From Nelumbo lutea (taxonomy: Eukaryota > Streptophyta > Magnoliopsida > Proteales > Nelumbonaceae): a stretch of DNA of 64,000 bases. Below the pieces are notes generated by a model. It saw nothing but the letters and a program-made list of their open reading frames with translations. It was not told where the DNA came from and ran no database searches. Location: NCBI GenBank assembly GCA_022828595.1, contig JAKGHH010000002.1:63460383-63524382 (forward strand), given 5' to 3'. This document shows, piece by piece, positions 36,731-48,626 of this stretch (its first letter is position 1; each line of letters starts with the position of its first letter). The position numbers were made by a program, and so were the translations under genes.

Positions 36731-37112
36731 ATTATGAGATTCATATAAACCATTTTTAATTTGTGTAATTTATATCAGGAAAATGAAGTAGTAAAAATTT
36801 CTCTAAACTGTCTAATTAAGATCAGCTGGATCTGTTGATTCATGCATAAGGCATGGAATTCATAATTTGAACCTCATTTCTACAAAGCATATTATCTATT
36901 TTTGTTTCCCATATCAAAGTATACAATTTAGAATGTTTGGGCAACAATCCAATAAAATTAACTAAAACTTACGATGTATGACCCCTTCAGCTTGGTTTCA
37001 TCTGATTGCCAATGGTGTGCCAACCTCCAATACTTGAATTTCCAGAGTTTCAATGACAATATGAAGCTGATACAAACATTTTTAAGAGTTGCTCTTTTCA
37101 GTTCTGTATTAA

Positions 37113-37805
37113 GGCCATGTTTTGGGAGTGTTCATGTTAAAAATAAGTATTTATTGAACAAATGCTCATTCAAATAAGCATTTATTTGTATTTGGCACCC
37201 AATTTTTTTAAGTGTTAATTTTAATATTTCATATTGAGCGTTTGGTATTCTTTTTCTCCAAGAAGCACTTAAATAAAGTACTTTAATAAAGCACTTTAAT
37301 AAAGTACTTTTACAAAAGAGTTTTTATGAAAGTATTTTTACAAAAGCACTTTTACGAAAGTACTTTTATAAAAATACTTTAGCAAAGGCACTTGTACAAA
37401 AGTTTTTATGAAAGCACTTTTGCGAAAGTACTAAAAACACTTTTATAAAAGCACTTTTATGAAAGCACTTTAATAATATCACTTTTACGGAAGTACTTTT
37501 ATGAAAACATTTTTGCGAAAGTACTTTTATAAAATTTAACTAGGGATAGTTTTTATAAGTGGTATTTTAAATTTCAACTAGGGATAATTTTGAAAGCAAA
37601 AAAAAGAATTGAATAAGTACTTATTGTATAAGCACTTAAAGAAAAGCTAGAAATTTGAGCCTAAAAAATAAGCCCTTATTTTTAAAATAAGTACTTATTT
37701 TGGGCTTATTTCTCAAACACCAATAAAGCTTAATGATATGATCCTGACCAAAATAAACACTTGTTTTGAATAAGCACTTATTTTTAAGTGCTCCCAAACA
37801 ATGCC
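37113..37805. mobile_element. Tourist-like MITE with TAA duplication and internal array
   Basis: 693 bp with ends GGCCATGTTTTGGGAGTG and CTCCCAAACAATGCC, flanked by TAA at 37110-37112 and 37806-37808. Further inward AAAATAAG and CTTATTTTT also pair. The interior (about 37260-37535) is a degenerate array of AAGCACTTTTAYRAAAGTACTT units, themselves self-complementary. Confidence 0.7.
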
Positions 37806-37808
37806 TAA

Positions 37809-38527
37809 GATTAATAGGCGAAATTAAAGAAGAAAGCCTTTATAATTATTTTAAATGCAAATTGTTTTTAGTTTTCTCCACAGTTATGTTTTTCTACCCT
37901 TGCAGGGGACAAAGTAACTTGGTGTATAACGTATAATGGTAAAACCTTGGACTGTCAAGGTACATGTTCTCACAAGTTCAAACGGCAACTTTGTACAAAT
38001 AAATACCAAAGGTTAGGACCTTATCTACTCCACCCCTATCAACAGCCAAGATAGCTGGGACCAATATAGGGTAATGGCAACGTATAAAAAAAATTAGGAT
38101 AAGAGACATTTTTTTTAATTATGTATCCATGCCTTAATCCTTAACCTTGATTACTTGCAACAAGGGTTTCAGCTGCCATAAATGGGGCTCTACCCTAGTA
38201 GATACATGCTTTACAGCTTGCCATACATGGAGGATGATGATGTGGAAAAGTACATGGGTTTTTTTTTTTTATTTTATAAAATTAAGAGGGGTTACACAAG
38301 ATGGGACCGGGGTAGTGAAATTTGCTGATGATGGAATGGTTAGTGAAATTTGCTGTTAGATTATGGGCCTCCCATGTTACCCAAGATTCAGTCAAATTGA
38401 TGGTGGGGTACTGGTGTAGCCCAAATTATAAGCTTATACTTCTATCTCGCCCATATAGTTCCTTGCTATAACTGCTACTGATCGAGCACATTCCATTGTT
38501 TAAACTTGTGATGCATCAAAATTAATT
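37809..38527. other. Gene-free stretch
   Basis: No domain is recognisable in the short open frames (for example 38147-38359). There is a T-run near 38257. Confidence 0.4.
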
Positions 38528-39450
38528 TTAATTGTTCCAATATTGAGGTCTTAGCACAAAGACATACTTCCACTTTTTTGGAATATAGACCCTAGGAAGA
38601 TTTGAGCTAAGGTCGTGGTGCTCCAAATAAGAATTTTGAGCTCTATCTAAAATTACATGAATGTGGGTTACAATATTGTTAAATGCTTTTTTCTTTCTAA
38701 TTCTTCCAAATACTCCATAACGAAAACACACTTTGGTTTCCTTCATATTTAAATTTCCTGTCATGTTATTTTTACAAATTTTAGACCACCACTCCAAAAG
38801 AAAGGTATCTGGTGGGGTTAATTACAAGACAAATTTTCTTGGCTACCACACAGTTATTAAAAATATGACTAAAGTCCTCATCTTCACCACAAAAGCTGCA
38901 TCCTCCATCAATGTTCAGAACTCTATTCCGAAGGTGGATGCTTGTTGGGAGTTTTTTATTAAAAACTGGGGGAGGGGAGGGGGGTGGGCATTCCAAATCC
39001 CAAACATAAGATTTCCAGCTTAGGTCTGTTCCCTCACATCAAAACAAACCTCTTAAATGAAATATCAATACCGATACCAGTCATCTAATTGGAATTGATC
39101 CCGAAAAACTGTGAATTAATTGACTATTTGCTTTTCTTCTTCTCCAGTTAATGTAGTTTCCCATTTGCCAGAAAGAAATTGAAGTAACCCCACCCTCTCC
39201 ATAAATAGCTCATTTATGACCTTCCTAGCTAGGCAGATATCATCCAACTTCAGTATCAAATTCCATGTCTCCTTAACTGATCATCGGAATCAAATTCCCC
39301 TCCTTCAAAGGTTGTACTCAAGAGACATGGATACTGATGGATCTGTATACATCTAATTAATCTGGGTTCGATAAATAACTTGGTATTTGGGCCATCCAAG
39401 TGGAAGAGGACCCTAATGGGAAGGGTCACCGTACCTAGAAGTAGTGGCAT
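38528..39450 (-). mobile_element. LINE (L1-type) 3' remnant with zf-RVT domain
   Basis: On the minus strand, in pieces separated by stops, runs the C-terminal part of a plant LINE ORF2. It contains LPTSIHLRNR followed by CSFCGEDEDFSHIFNNC (about 38840-38940), the CxxC..HxxxxC zinc-binding pattern of the zf-RVT domain (PF13966), then WWSKICKNN and a basic stretch matching the usual tail. Upstream (39000-39450) a WNLILKLDD..GKWETT-like stretch fits the region before the finger. Many stops; no RT core remains. Confidence 0.72.
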
Positions 39451-40315
39451 GGGACTGAGATTTTGAATGAGCTGGAGGGATCATAAAATAACACAAAAAG
39501 GTAGATTCTTTGCAATAGGTACTAGCTCAGAAGGATATGGTTAATGAGAGGGAAGTTAAGGGTTGACCCATCAATGGGTTGAGACATTGATGCCTGTATG
39601 CCCCTTTGGTTTTTACATGTGATCCTGCTATTCACTATTCCATCCACCTGGGGCTGCATTAGGTGGTCAGGCTGGGTTGAGCTAAAGTCAAACCAAAAAC
39701 AAGCCCATTCTGGCTAAGTTATTGTCGGTCGGTGTGAGCTGGGTTTCAGTTCAAAACTTGTTGTCCATTACTAACAGTTAGTAAGGTGGTGTTTGATGAT
39801 AACCATTGAAATGGTCTCTTGCAACAATTCTTTGAGTCCAATAGTTTTTCATATCAAATTATTGACCCTAGAAACATGATAATAGTAGAAGACAAAATTG
39901 TTATCAAAGATAAGAGGACAAGTTATTCACAATGTTAGAGGTGAATTAAAAAAGCTAAGCAGTGATAGCTCTAGAAGATATCTTGACTCTTGAGAAAAAA
40001 AATAGTTGTTATTTATCATGATATAGTGAAAGTATTGAAGTAATTTCTTTATCATTAACATTAATTTGAATACTATATGAAGATCATAAACAAGATGAAA
40101 AAATAAATAAGATGATAACAGATCCAGTGATCCATATTCCTATGTGTTCACTTATGTGGTATTTCATCATGTTGTTCATATAAGACCCATCTGTCTAGAT
40201 CACATTATATATATATATATAGTTTGGAAAGGGGTTTAGATTGATCAAAAAGAGTTTACTTCAATTGAGATGACCTTAGTTACTGTCTTACATAAAATAG
40301 AAATGCACTACTGTG
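39451..40315. other. Gene-free stretch
   Basis: A short GGGCTGCATTAGGTGG..CCAAAAACAAGCCC stretch near 39650-39710 resembles the hAT-like ends seen near 34740. Apart from an (AT)n run near 40207, nothing else is visible. Confidence 0.35.
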
Positions 40316-40758
40316 GTGTTTGGCATCAGTGCCGTTTTTTGAGAAAACTGTGTTATATAGGTGCCACATCAGAAAAAAATGGTGTTGGAAGCAACGCCGT
40401 CTTGTTTGGTACTGTTTTCTTAGGAAAAATATTGCTTCAGATTATGTCTTGGAAAACGGAAAAGTGTGATATGGAGGAATGCCAAATTTGATGTTTTTAG
40501 GGAAAATGGTGCATTGCTGCCAATGATGCAATGATGTGGCATCAATGTGACATCATCTTGGACGTTAAATAATAAGATCAATGTTGAAAGTGTTTCTACC
40601 AGCATTGGTACCAAACAAAATTAGTGTTGTTTTTTCAAAAAACACCTATGAGTTAACACCAATTCCAAACAAAAAATAAGCACCGTTTTTTGATCCACAT
40701 GCCCAGCCCTGTTTTTCTCAGAAAATAGTGCGATGTTCCCAACACTGATGCCAAACAC
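40316..40758. mobile_element. MITE with perfect 16-bp inverted repeats
   Basis: The left end GTGTTTGGCATCAGTG (40316-40331) is the exact reverse complement of the right end (40743-40758). Inside, further pairs of the same theme (TTGTTTGGTACTG and TGGTACCAAACAA, CCGTTTTTTGA repeated) suggest a multi-stem fold-back. No target duplication was found, so the superfamily is unknown. Confidence 0.75.
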
Positions 40759-41161
40759 TTATTATATCTACAGGTGTTATAGTAAAATGTCATATCAAGA
40801 GTTTCATTTTATCAAAACTTTTTTTTTAATTTTTTATGAAAACCTGTTACATCATCAAATTCTGCTGACCATAACACATTGTTGGCCACGTTCACTTAGA
40901 AGCACATAATGTGTGATCGGCCAACGTATTATTTTTTTATTTGACCATAACACATTTCCCCCCAACAAGGAGAAGCTTGGGAATCTAGGCCCATAATTTT
41001 ACAACGTCTCTTGGACCTCTTTTATAGGAAATGAATTAAGTCCACATGCCAACAACAGTCTACCCTGGAGTTTCATGGAGGGTACATAGTCTCATTTAAA
41101 GATGAATCAATCGGTACAATGGTATTCATAGAACCTGGTTGCTCTTCAATGCTAACTTTTA

Positions 41162-41291
41162 GGCTATGTTTGGTTTGAAGGAAGAAGTAGAGAAAGGTGG
41201 GGAAACCTATACAAATTGTATAGGTTTCTCTATCTTTCCCTACTAGGTTTCCCTATCTTTCTCTACTTTTTCCTTCAAACCAAATACAGCC
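41162..41291. mobile_element. Tourist-like MITE with TTA duplication
   Basis: 130 bp, ends GGCTATGTTTGGTTTGAAGG and CCTTCAAACCAAATACAGCC (18 of 20 complementary), flanked by TTA on both sides (41159-41161 and 41292-41294). Almost the whole element is one hairpin around CCTATACAAATTGTATAGG. Size and TTA duplication fit PIF/Harbinger. Confidence 0.82.
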
Positions 41292-41294
41292 TTA

Positions 41295-42414
41295 TGGTAT
41301 TAAACAATGCAACTAAATCTATACTATTTCCCTATATGTCTTCTGACTGGGTTGACAAGGAGAAGCATGGCAAACTCGGCCTGGCTGTGTAACCATTGAT
41401 GAGCTAAACTGGCACACTGACCCAAAGTTTTATATGATCTCCTAGTTGGCTCTTGACCCAATTAATATCTGGGCGTGGCTGAGTTAGACATGTAACAGAA
41501 TTTGGTTTTGGCCCATTCCATTAATATATTTCTGTGTTATTTTAATAGCATATTCTATATTTCTATATACATCAGATGGAACAATAGTATTTTAAACCCA
41601 TAGTCGAACCACTTGTTTAGACCAATTGATTTGGTCAATGACATGGTGGCTCAACTGATTGAACCACTAAACCCTTTGACCCTGTTAATATGTTATTGGT
41701 CAGAAATTAATTCTCTTTGTTTTTGCATTTTAGTTATTTTCATTATTTAAGAAAAATAAATTTTATCAGACCTATTTTTGTTTTATGTGATGAATATATA
41801 ATATTAAAAATATGTCCAATTTATAAATTTTCTATAAATTTATTTTGAATTCTTATCTATTTTTTATAATTTTATTATTAAGTACTATGTCACAGGCGAG
41901 TTCCAAAATCTATCATTTTAAGCACATCACATTGGAGCCCAGTGGCCTACAATTCACCACACATTTTATGGCCACGGTACAGAAAACCTTCCCAACAAAT
42001 GGAATTCTAACATAGAGGTCATGAAGGTGATCACCCATGTGAAGCAATGGATGAGTCTATGGATGAAAGACAGATTGCCCAAATTGAAGAATGATTTGCA
42101 TGGTCAAGTTTGGATAATTAAGAAATCGACAGATCAAACACGTCGGTCTCTACAATCGGCATCCTATCATGCAAAATCTCTCCATGAATTTAACATACAT
42201 GTATGGAAGGTATCTCCAATGTGCGGATAAATGTTAATATGTGCAGAGTTTTTTCTTTCAGGAAATCTGGGCTCCAAAATTTTTCCCATGTCTCAGTTGT
42301 TCTCTCCCCACTTTTTCATTTGTAACCTGCTGGTGGAGACTTGATTCAACGAAATAAGCTATGTAATGCAGTTCCATAATGGAAAATAAGAAGCTTTTTG
42401 CATTCAACAAAATA
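41295..42414. other. Gene-free stretch
   Basis: About 41590-41700 looks like an old GGTTTTAAAACC-family copy (CCACTTGTTTAGACCAATTG). The 69-codon frame at 42021-42230 has no known domain. No gene is supported. Confidence 0.35.
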
Positions 42415-42660
42415 ACCAGCCATGTGATGGTGGTCATGGGCCTTAGTTTATGGGCTTTTCTCATGGTGCAAATTTCAGGCATGCATGGGCTTAATGCCAA
42501 AACAGTTTTCTTTGGAACGATGGGGCTATACAACGGGCCCATAACGGCCATGGGATGAGGCCCATAACCCCCCAACCCTGCCATCGTGGTGCAGGTGGGA
42601 TTCAATCCTATGTCTCCGCTACAACCAACTGGAGACCTTACCAATTAATCAATTGGCGCC
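42415..42660 (-). mobile_element. tRNA-derived SINE (candidate)
   Basis: On the minus strand, starting near 42660: a head with GGTAAGGTCTCCAGTTGG, an A-box-like TTGTAGCGGAG, and a B-box-like GGATTGAATCC (plus 42598-42608), then a body rich in GGGCCCAT/GCCCATG. The body recurs, decayed, in GDSL intron 2 at about 50530-50640 (GCCCATGACTACTATTAT), and the head resembles 10470-10550. A poly(A) end and target duplication were not pinned down. Confidence 0.5.
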
Positions 42661-43013
42661 TTATCTTGTAATTTCCTAATTAATTTATTTAGATTTCTGA
42701 TCACCTATGATTAATTAGATGATATGAAGAAGCACTGCTTGGTTTGATGCAGATATGACGATAATAACCTTCTTTTCTGTCTTGTAGTTGCCTACTTCGT
42801 ACCAAAAGATAATTCGTACCATTTAGTATCATAAATGGTTTCACGAAAAAAAGGTGTTTTTGTTTTCTTTTGTATTTGTAAACCTGTATTTGCATTGCAC
42901 ATATTTGTATTTGTATTCCTTTTAAATTAATACTTAATTGCCACTTGCATGAGTTTAGTTAGAGAGTTAACCTCATTTCCAATCATTCATCAACTATATA
43001 ACGTGGCTGCAAC

Positions 43014-43301
43014 CAAGGTTTTAAAAACCAGACCGGACATGGAACCATTTTGGCCACCGGTTCCCGGGTCAAATGGTCTGATTGTTTGGTATGAATGAAT
43101 GGCCCATTCTGATTTAAAAAATAATAATTAAAATAAAAAAGTCAAAAACTATTATTTGGGTTGATGGATCAACGGTTCAATTTCCAGGTCAACAGATCAC
43201 TGACCAAATCAACAGTTTTTTACCCTACAACGATTTTAAGGTGAAATTGAACTGGTTGCCTGAACAATTCCCGGATCAACCAGTCCGGTTTTCAAAACCA
43301 A
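43014..43301. mobile_element. Mutator-like MITE with 9-bp target duplication
   Basis: 288 bp, left end CAAGGTTTTAAAAACCAGAC, right end GTCCGGTTTTCAAAACCAA, flanked by GGCTGCAAC at 43005-43013 and 43302-43310 (perfect). The 9-bp duplication fits Mutator-type elements. Same family as 2352-2546 and eroded copies near 2966, 32280 and 57440. Confidence 0.8.
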
Positions 43302-43797
43302 GGCTGCAACTATTGTTCAAGCAGCTTGTGGTATCTCTCTAGTTTTACTTGGTGGAGTTGTTCAGATTTCCTTGGTCCTATTGTCACATGAGAGAAACTA
43401 TATTGTAACAATTGATGCTTTGAAAGTTGAAATGGGCCGGTAGTTCAACCTCTCACTCTTCCACCAAGGCATCAACTCCATTCTCTAACCCAAAAGTAAA
43501 GTAAAAATCCTATTCGTCAACCTTGCCAACTTGCCGTGAAGGGTCCATTCCGAGACTGTCAAGGTTTGTCGATTAACACTATTGTTTTCTTCGATTTCTT
43601 CTCCCATTATTAATTAGCGGAGATCTGTATGATGCATGGAATTTGTTAAGTTAAAAATAAATAATAAAAACATATAAGAATATACAATTGTTTCATATAA
43701 TAATTAATAATCATTTATATTTTATATACTACTTTTAATATTTTTAACAATACAAAAATAACAATAATTAAGTTTAGATAGGATTGTTTATCAAATT

Positions 43798-44226
43798 AAG
43801 GGATAGCAATTTTTCCCATTTCTTCGATTTGCCCCAAATTGGGCAGGGATGGGGATGATTTTCCCCCTTGGGGACGGAGATGGGAAAATTTCCATCCCCG
43901 TTGGCGGGGATATGGAGAGCACTCCCTGCCCTACATGGACCCCGATCCTCGCCTCATGGGGTCCCTGTTGAATATGTTTGAATATTTTCTAATAGGATTC
44001 TAATTTTTAAGTATTTTATTTTTACTTTTTAAATAAAATAAAAAACAAAAATATAATTGTTAACATTATAAAGAATCACGGGGAGTAGGGATCCTCATGG
44101 AGACGGGGATGGGGATAACTTTGTCCTCGTTAGCGAGAATGGGGATAGGGACATGGATGGGGATTTTTGCGGGGACGGGGATGGGGAGAGGCTCATTGTC
44201 CCCGCCCCACCCCGTTGCCATTCCGA
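43798..44226. mobile_element. hAT-type MITE (GGGGATGGGGAT family)
   Basis: 429 bp, left end AAGGGATAGCAATTTTTCCC, right end CCCGTTGCCATTCCGA. Flanks ATCAAATT and ATCAAACT match at 7 of 8 positions. The interior repeats GGGGACGGGGATGGGG on one side and CCCCATCCCCG-type sequence on the other, as in 20063-20447. Confidence 0.75.
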
Positions 44227-47200
44227 ATCAAACTAATGAAACTAACCAAACTGATTTCTAGTATTTTCAATCGGCTTTGGTTCAACAATTTCTCAACCTA
44301 ACTAGGTTCGAAAAGTTCACTTGGGCCATTTGTGAATTAACTAAAGTCAAACAAACCAACCATATATATATATATATTCTATTTTAAATATTTTTTAATA
44401 TGGAAAAGTGGTAAAATTCCAATATTTCTTAGGCTAAAATGGAGTATATCATAAATTTAATTTTTTATTTACTTTTTGAATAATGTCATTATAATTTTTT
44501 AAAATTTAAACTTGATTTTTAAATTTAAATTTTTAAGTTTAAATCTTTTGAACCAACCGACCAAATCAAAAATTGACCCAAACTGATATATCTTGAGTGA
44601 CCCCCAGCATGATCAGGTCAATTTGGTTGGCCAAACAACCTACAACTGAACCAAACCAACCTGTGAACAATAGTTTAATCTCCAATAATTATTAAAAATT
44701 ATAGCAAAAATACATAATAAATTAAATTGAAAAAGCTAAATAACAATAGTTAAACTCCAATAATTATTGAAAATTTTCTATTAAATAACAAAAGAGAAAT
44801 AGATTTATACATAATTATTGAAAATATATTTATCACAAAAAACTATAAATAATTACTGGAATACAATAAATATTAATTTTATTACAGATAAATATATAAT
44901 AAATAAAGATTAAGTTTTTAAAATTATTGTTAATAAACAATACTTTCTAAAAGTTATTTTCTAGAATTATTAATTGGTATAAATGAAATTAGTTATCTAC
45001 AATATTATTTATTTATTGAAATAATATCATTATTTAAATTTTAAAATATTAATTACTTGTTGAATTCAATATTTCGTTATTTAATATATTTATTTATTTA
45101 ACTAAATATTTAATAAATATATTTTTTATAATTAAAAATTATTCAGTAACTATTTAAAATATATTATTAATTAATTTAAAATGTTAATTTTAATATTTTG
45201 TTATTTAATTATTTAAATAATATTTCATTTTTAATGTTAGATTTTTATGATTTGAATAACATTTAGATTGAATAATCCAGAAAATCATAATTTATATTGT
45301 TTGTACATAATTTCATGATGAATATTATAAAAATTAAAAAAAGACATGAATACAATTAAAAATTCAGAAAAATAAAAAATTGGTAGCTTCGAAAATGACA
45401 TGGATTAAAAAAAATTCAAAATTAAAAAAAAAAAGAGAAAATTTCTAGACTTGTTTATTTTAGTGTATATATATAACTATAATTATAATTATAATTTAAA
45501 AATTAAAAAAAAATAAAAGATGCATTAGTTAAAACTTAAAATTACCAATACAGCTCTGTGGATACACAAAAGTGTACATTCTTCGAACCCAGGTTATATC
45601 TGGTTTCTCTAGTTCTGGAGTTCTTGGATTTCACTGTTGCTATCTGTATGAAGCTATGAAATACTTTTGATCTTACAATAGCATTTTTGTATGTATTGAT
45701 TTGTTAGTTTATTCTGTATTTTAGTTCGTTTTGTTCTGTACTTCTGTCTTTACACACACTCTCTCTTTTGTCCTAGATTATGCTTTTCTGTTTGCTTGGT
45801 CAGATTATCCATCCAACTCTGAAGAAATCCAATAACTCGATTAATTTGATGAATTCAAAATTGATTTGGCGTTTTATGAATCCGACTCGATTTCGTGAAT
45901 TTCAGATGTTTTAGGCAATTAAAACGCAGATAGAGGTAAATCCCATCTTTTTTAATGACATATTAAGATGGGTGTGGGGTATAGGAGTATTTTTCTTTGA
46001 TATTCTTTAGATAGAAAGACAAATAAAGGAGTGAATGGGTTGATGGGTCATGCCCAGCCCAACAATGGTTCCAAGTTCCGATAGCCTTGGCCCCCACCAG
46101 CCCAAGTTTTGTTCTTGTGGTTTTTCGCTTTATAAAATGGTTTCTACTGGAACAGCCATTAGCGATGTTTGGTGAAAACGCCAATGCTTCCATAACTTTG
46201 CACTCAAATTTCTTTCAACGATTTCTGCAAAATATCAACTTTGCAGACCGGTGATCTTGAGGACACTGTAGCTTGGCGCGAGTTTTGCTATCTTTATTTT
46301 TCTGTATTCTACTGTAATATTATTATTAGTAGTAGTAGTAATAAAAATAGTATTTATTTTTATTTTATCCCTGAAAAATGCAATGCCATTAAAAAGCCTG
46401 CTATAAATATTTTGGGCTAAGGCGTGGCCCATACCCAACCAAAAATTTATAGAACATGCATGTTGTGTATATGATTTTATGGTTCAGGCCAGGAGTACAG
46501 TTAGGGCAAGTCTAGACTTAGATTTTATTTTAGGAGCCAAGTCTGGCCTGGCCCTTCATCACCCCCTACAAATGGTACAATTTTTTTGGTATTACATAAT
46601 TCGTATTACAAAGAAATCAATCATAGGGACAGAGCAGGACACATCCTAGTTTGGAGGGATACTGATTTACCATCTCAACTATAGGTCCCGGTTGGTTAGT
46701 AGGAATAGGGGTCTGGAATTAGAATCGGAGTAGACTATTCTGATTCTAATTGTTTAGTTGGACAGAATAGAATCTCATTCTCATTCTTCTTGGAATGGCA
46801 TTTGCCCATTTGAGGGAATGACCATTTCATGCCCCTCCCTTGGGAATGAAACTTCATTCCTATTGATTCCAATTTCTATTTTCATTCCTATCTAAACCAA
46901 ACAAACTATAACAACAAACCATTCCGATTCTAATTTTAAAGTATTTTCAATTCTGATTCCGATTATAAATCAAACGGGCCCTAATATGATTCTTTGGTTG
47001 TTTTAGCAATTTTGTCTACGGTAGTTTTGCAATACGCAAAAGCCTATGTTGTTCAAACTATAGGATCATTTTTCTCAAGGACTAAAGCTACGAATATACC
47101 AATAATCAATATATTTAGATGACATGTAACTTTTGGCATTATTTACACAACCACTTCAACTTGAAGGCTGTGCTTAGTTTGATGTAAAATAAGAGAAAAA

Positions 47201-48195
47201 CATAAAGTTGAGGGAAAGTTATTAAGGAATTTCACAAAGATCCTTAAGAACTTTGCCTTCAACTTTCAAATTTTCTCCTATTTTCTATCAAACCAAACAT
47301 AGTTTTAGAGAAACTTCTCTATCCATCCTTTTAGTTGTAGCAAATAGATGGGTCCTAACCTTCAATTGCTCTAAAACAATCTTTTCTAAAGAAAAAGGTA
47401 TTTATATTATTGAAATAATGATTAAGATTAATTCTCTAATTATCAGTTGTAGGATTAGAAAATTAGCTCATGTCTCTCTCAACACCATATTATATGAATT
47501 TGTGTTTCCCAAAATGGATAGAGTTAATCCTGAACCATTCAAAACCTACATCTTTTTATTTAGAGCATGTTCAGAATATTTATTATGAAGTCAATATTGC
47601 ATGCTAAACCAGGTGGTAGAACAATTTTAACTATTTATATTCCAATATAAGAGACTTAGATTTGAGTCTTCCATTGCAGTTCTTACATGTTAGTCTCCTG
47701 AATTTAGATTAGAAGTTCATTAAAAATATAAATAATTTAATTAGATTTAAAACATACACTCAGTATAGCCTGATTCCCAGAAAAAAAAAAAAAGAAAAAT
47801 CTGTTATTTAATTAAGCCAGCAGGAGTGAAGTTAGATCATGGATGGGAATGGAAGATAGACAAGAAAATAAACGTTTTGTTTGATCCAGTTCCAGATAGA
47901 CAGGAAAATATGTGAAAATATGAAAAAAGAATTTTTGTATGTAAAAATAAATAAATAAATATACAAAAAGAAAAGAAATGGATGAAGAAGGAAATAGAGA
48001 AAACCATAACACTCCCATGTTTATATTTTACTGGTATTTTGAACAAGATCCAAGAGCATCATTCTTTTAATATGAAAACAGATCTGATTCAATTAATAGA
48101 GTAATGGATAAAACTGTGGTTCAACAGACTACATGTAAATGCTTAATTTGGATACAGCAAGAAACAACACTATATATATAGATAGATATAATATA
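44227..48195. other. Long gene-free, AT-rich stretch
   Basis: About 44350-45540 is extremely AT-rich and includes motifs (GTACATAATTTCATGATGAAT..) shared with the 58.2-58.9 kb repeat. A MITE-like element lies at about 46685-46985 (GGTCCCGGTTGGTTAGTAGG against AATCAAACGGGCC). A Tourist-like remnant lies at about 47166-47303 (GGCTGTGCTTAGTTTGATG against CTATCAAACCAAACATAG). The 111-codon frame at 47253-47588 overlaps that remnant and shows no domain. No gene is supported. Confidence 0.45.
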
Positions 48196-48595
48196 TCAGA
48201 GGTAGAGTTGGTGCAAAGAATCTTCCAAAAGTGAATAGACTGCAAGACAACCCTCCTGTGAAAGGTGCACCTCGTCCCAAAAGAATGCAGATTTAGGATT
48301 TTCACAGGCTGTATACATGGGCACACCATTTTCATCTGTCTGTCCACACAAGTATTTGCTATTTATAGACTCGCAGCATGGCTTCAATGGATTACCAAAC
48401 TCCATGCTTCCTGTTCAGGGTATCAAATGTTCTATTGTTACTAATTGATTGGAAAATATAAGGACAATATAAAAGCTATATAACTAATTAAACCATGGAT
48501 GAGCATACATATGGAAGGCTTCAGGATTTGTGCTTTTAAAGCCCAAAAGGACAAATTCCCAATTCTAATCTTGGTGTTTTTGGAGCTTAATAGTT

Positions 48596-48626
<31 letters not shown>

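Noticed and set aside
42258..42644. 128-codon minus-strand open frame as a gene
   Set aside because: It coincides with the SINE candidate and starts in its B-box region; no protein family recognised.
45585..45605. TTCGAACCC string suggesting a tRNA T-arm
   Set aside because: No acceptor, D or anticodon stems could be drawn around it on either strand.
47253..47588. 111-codon open frame on plus
   Set aside because: Its start lies inside a Tourist-like remnant and no domain is visible.
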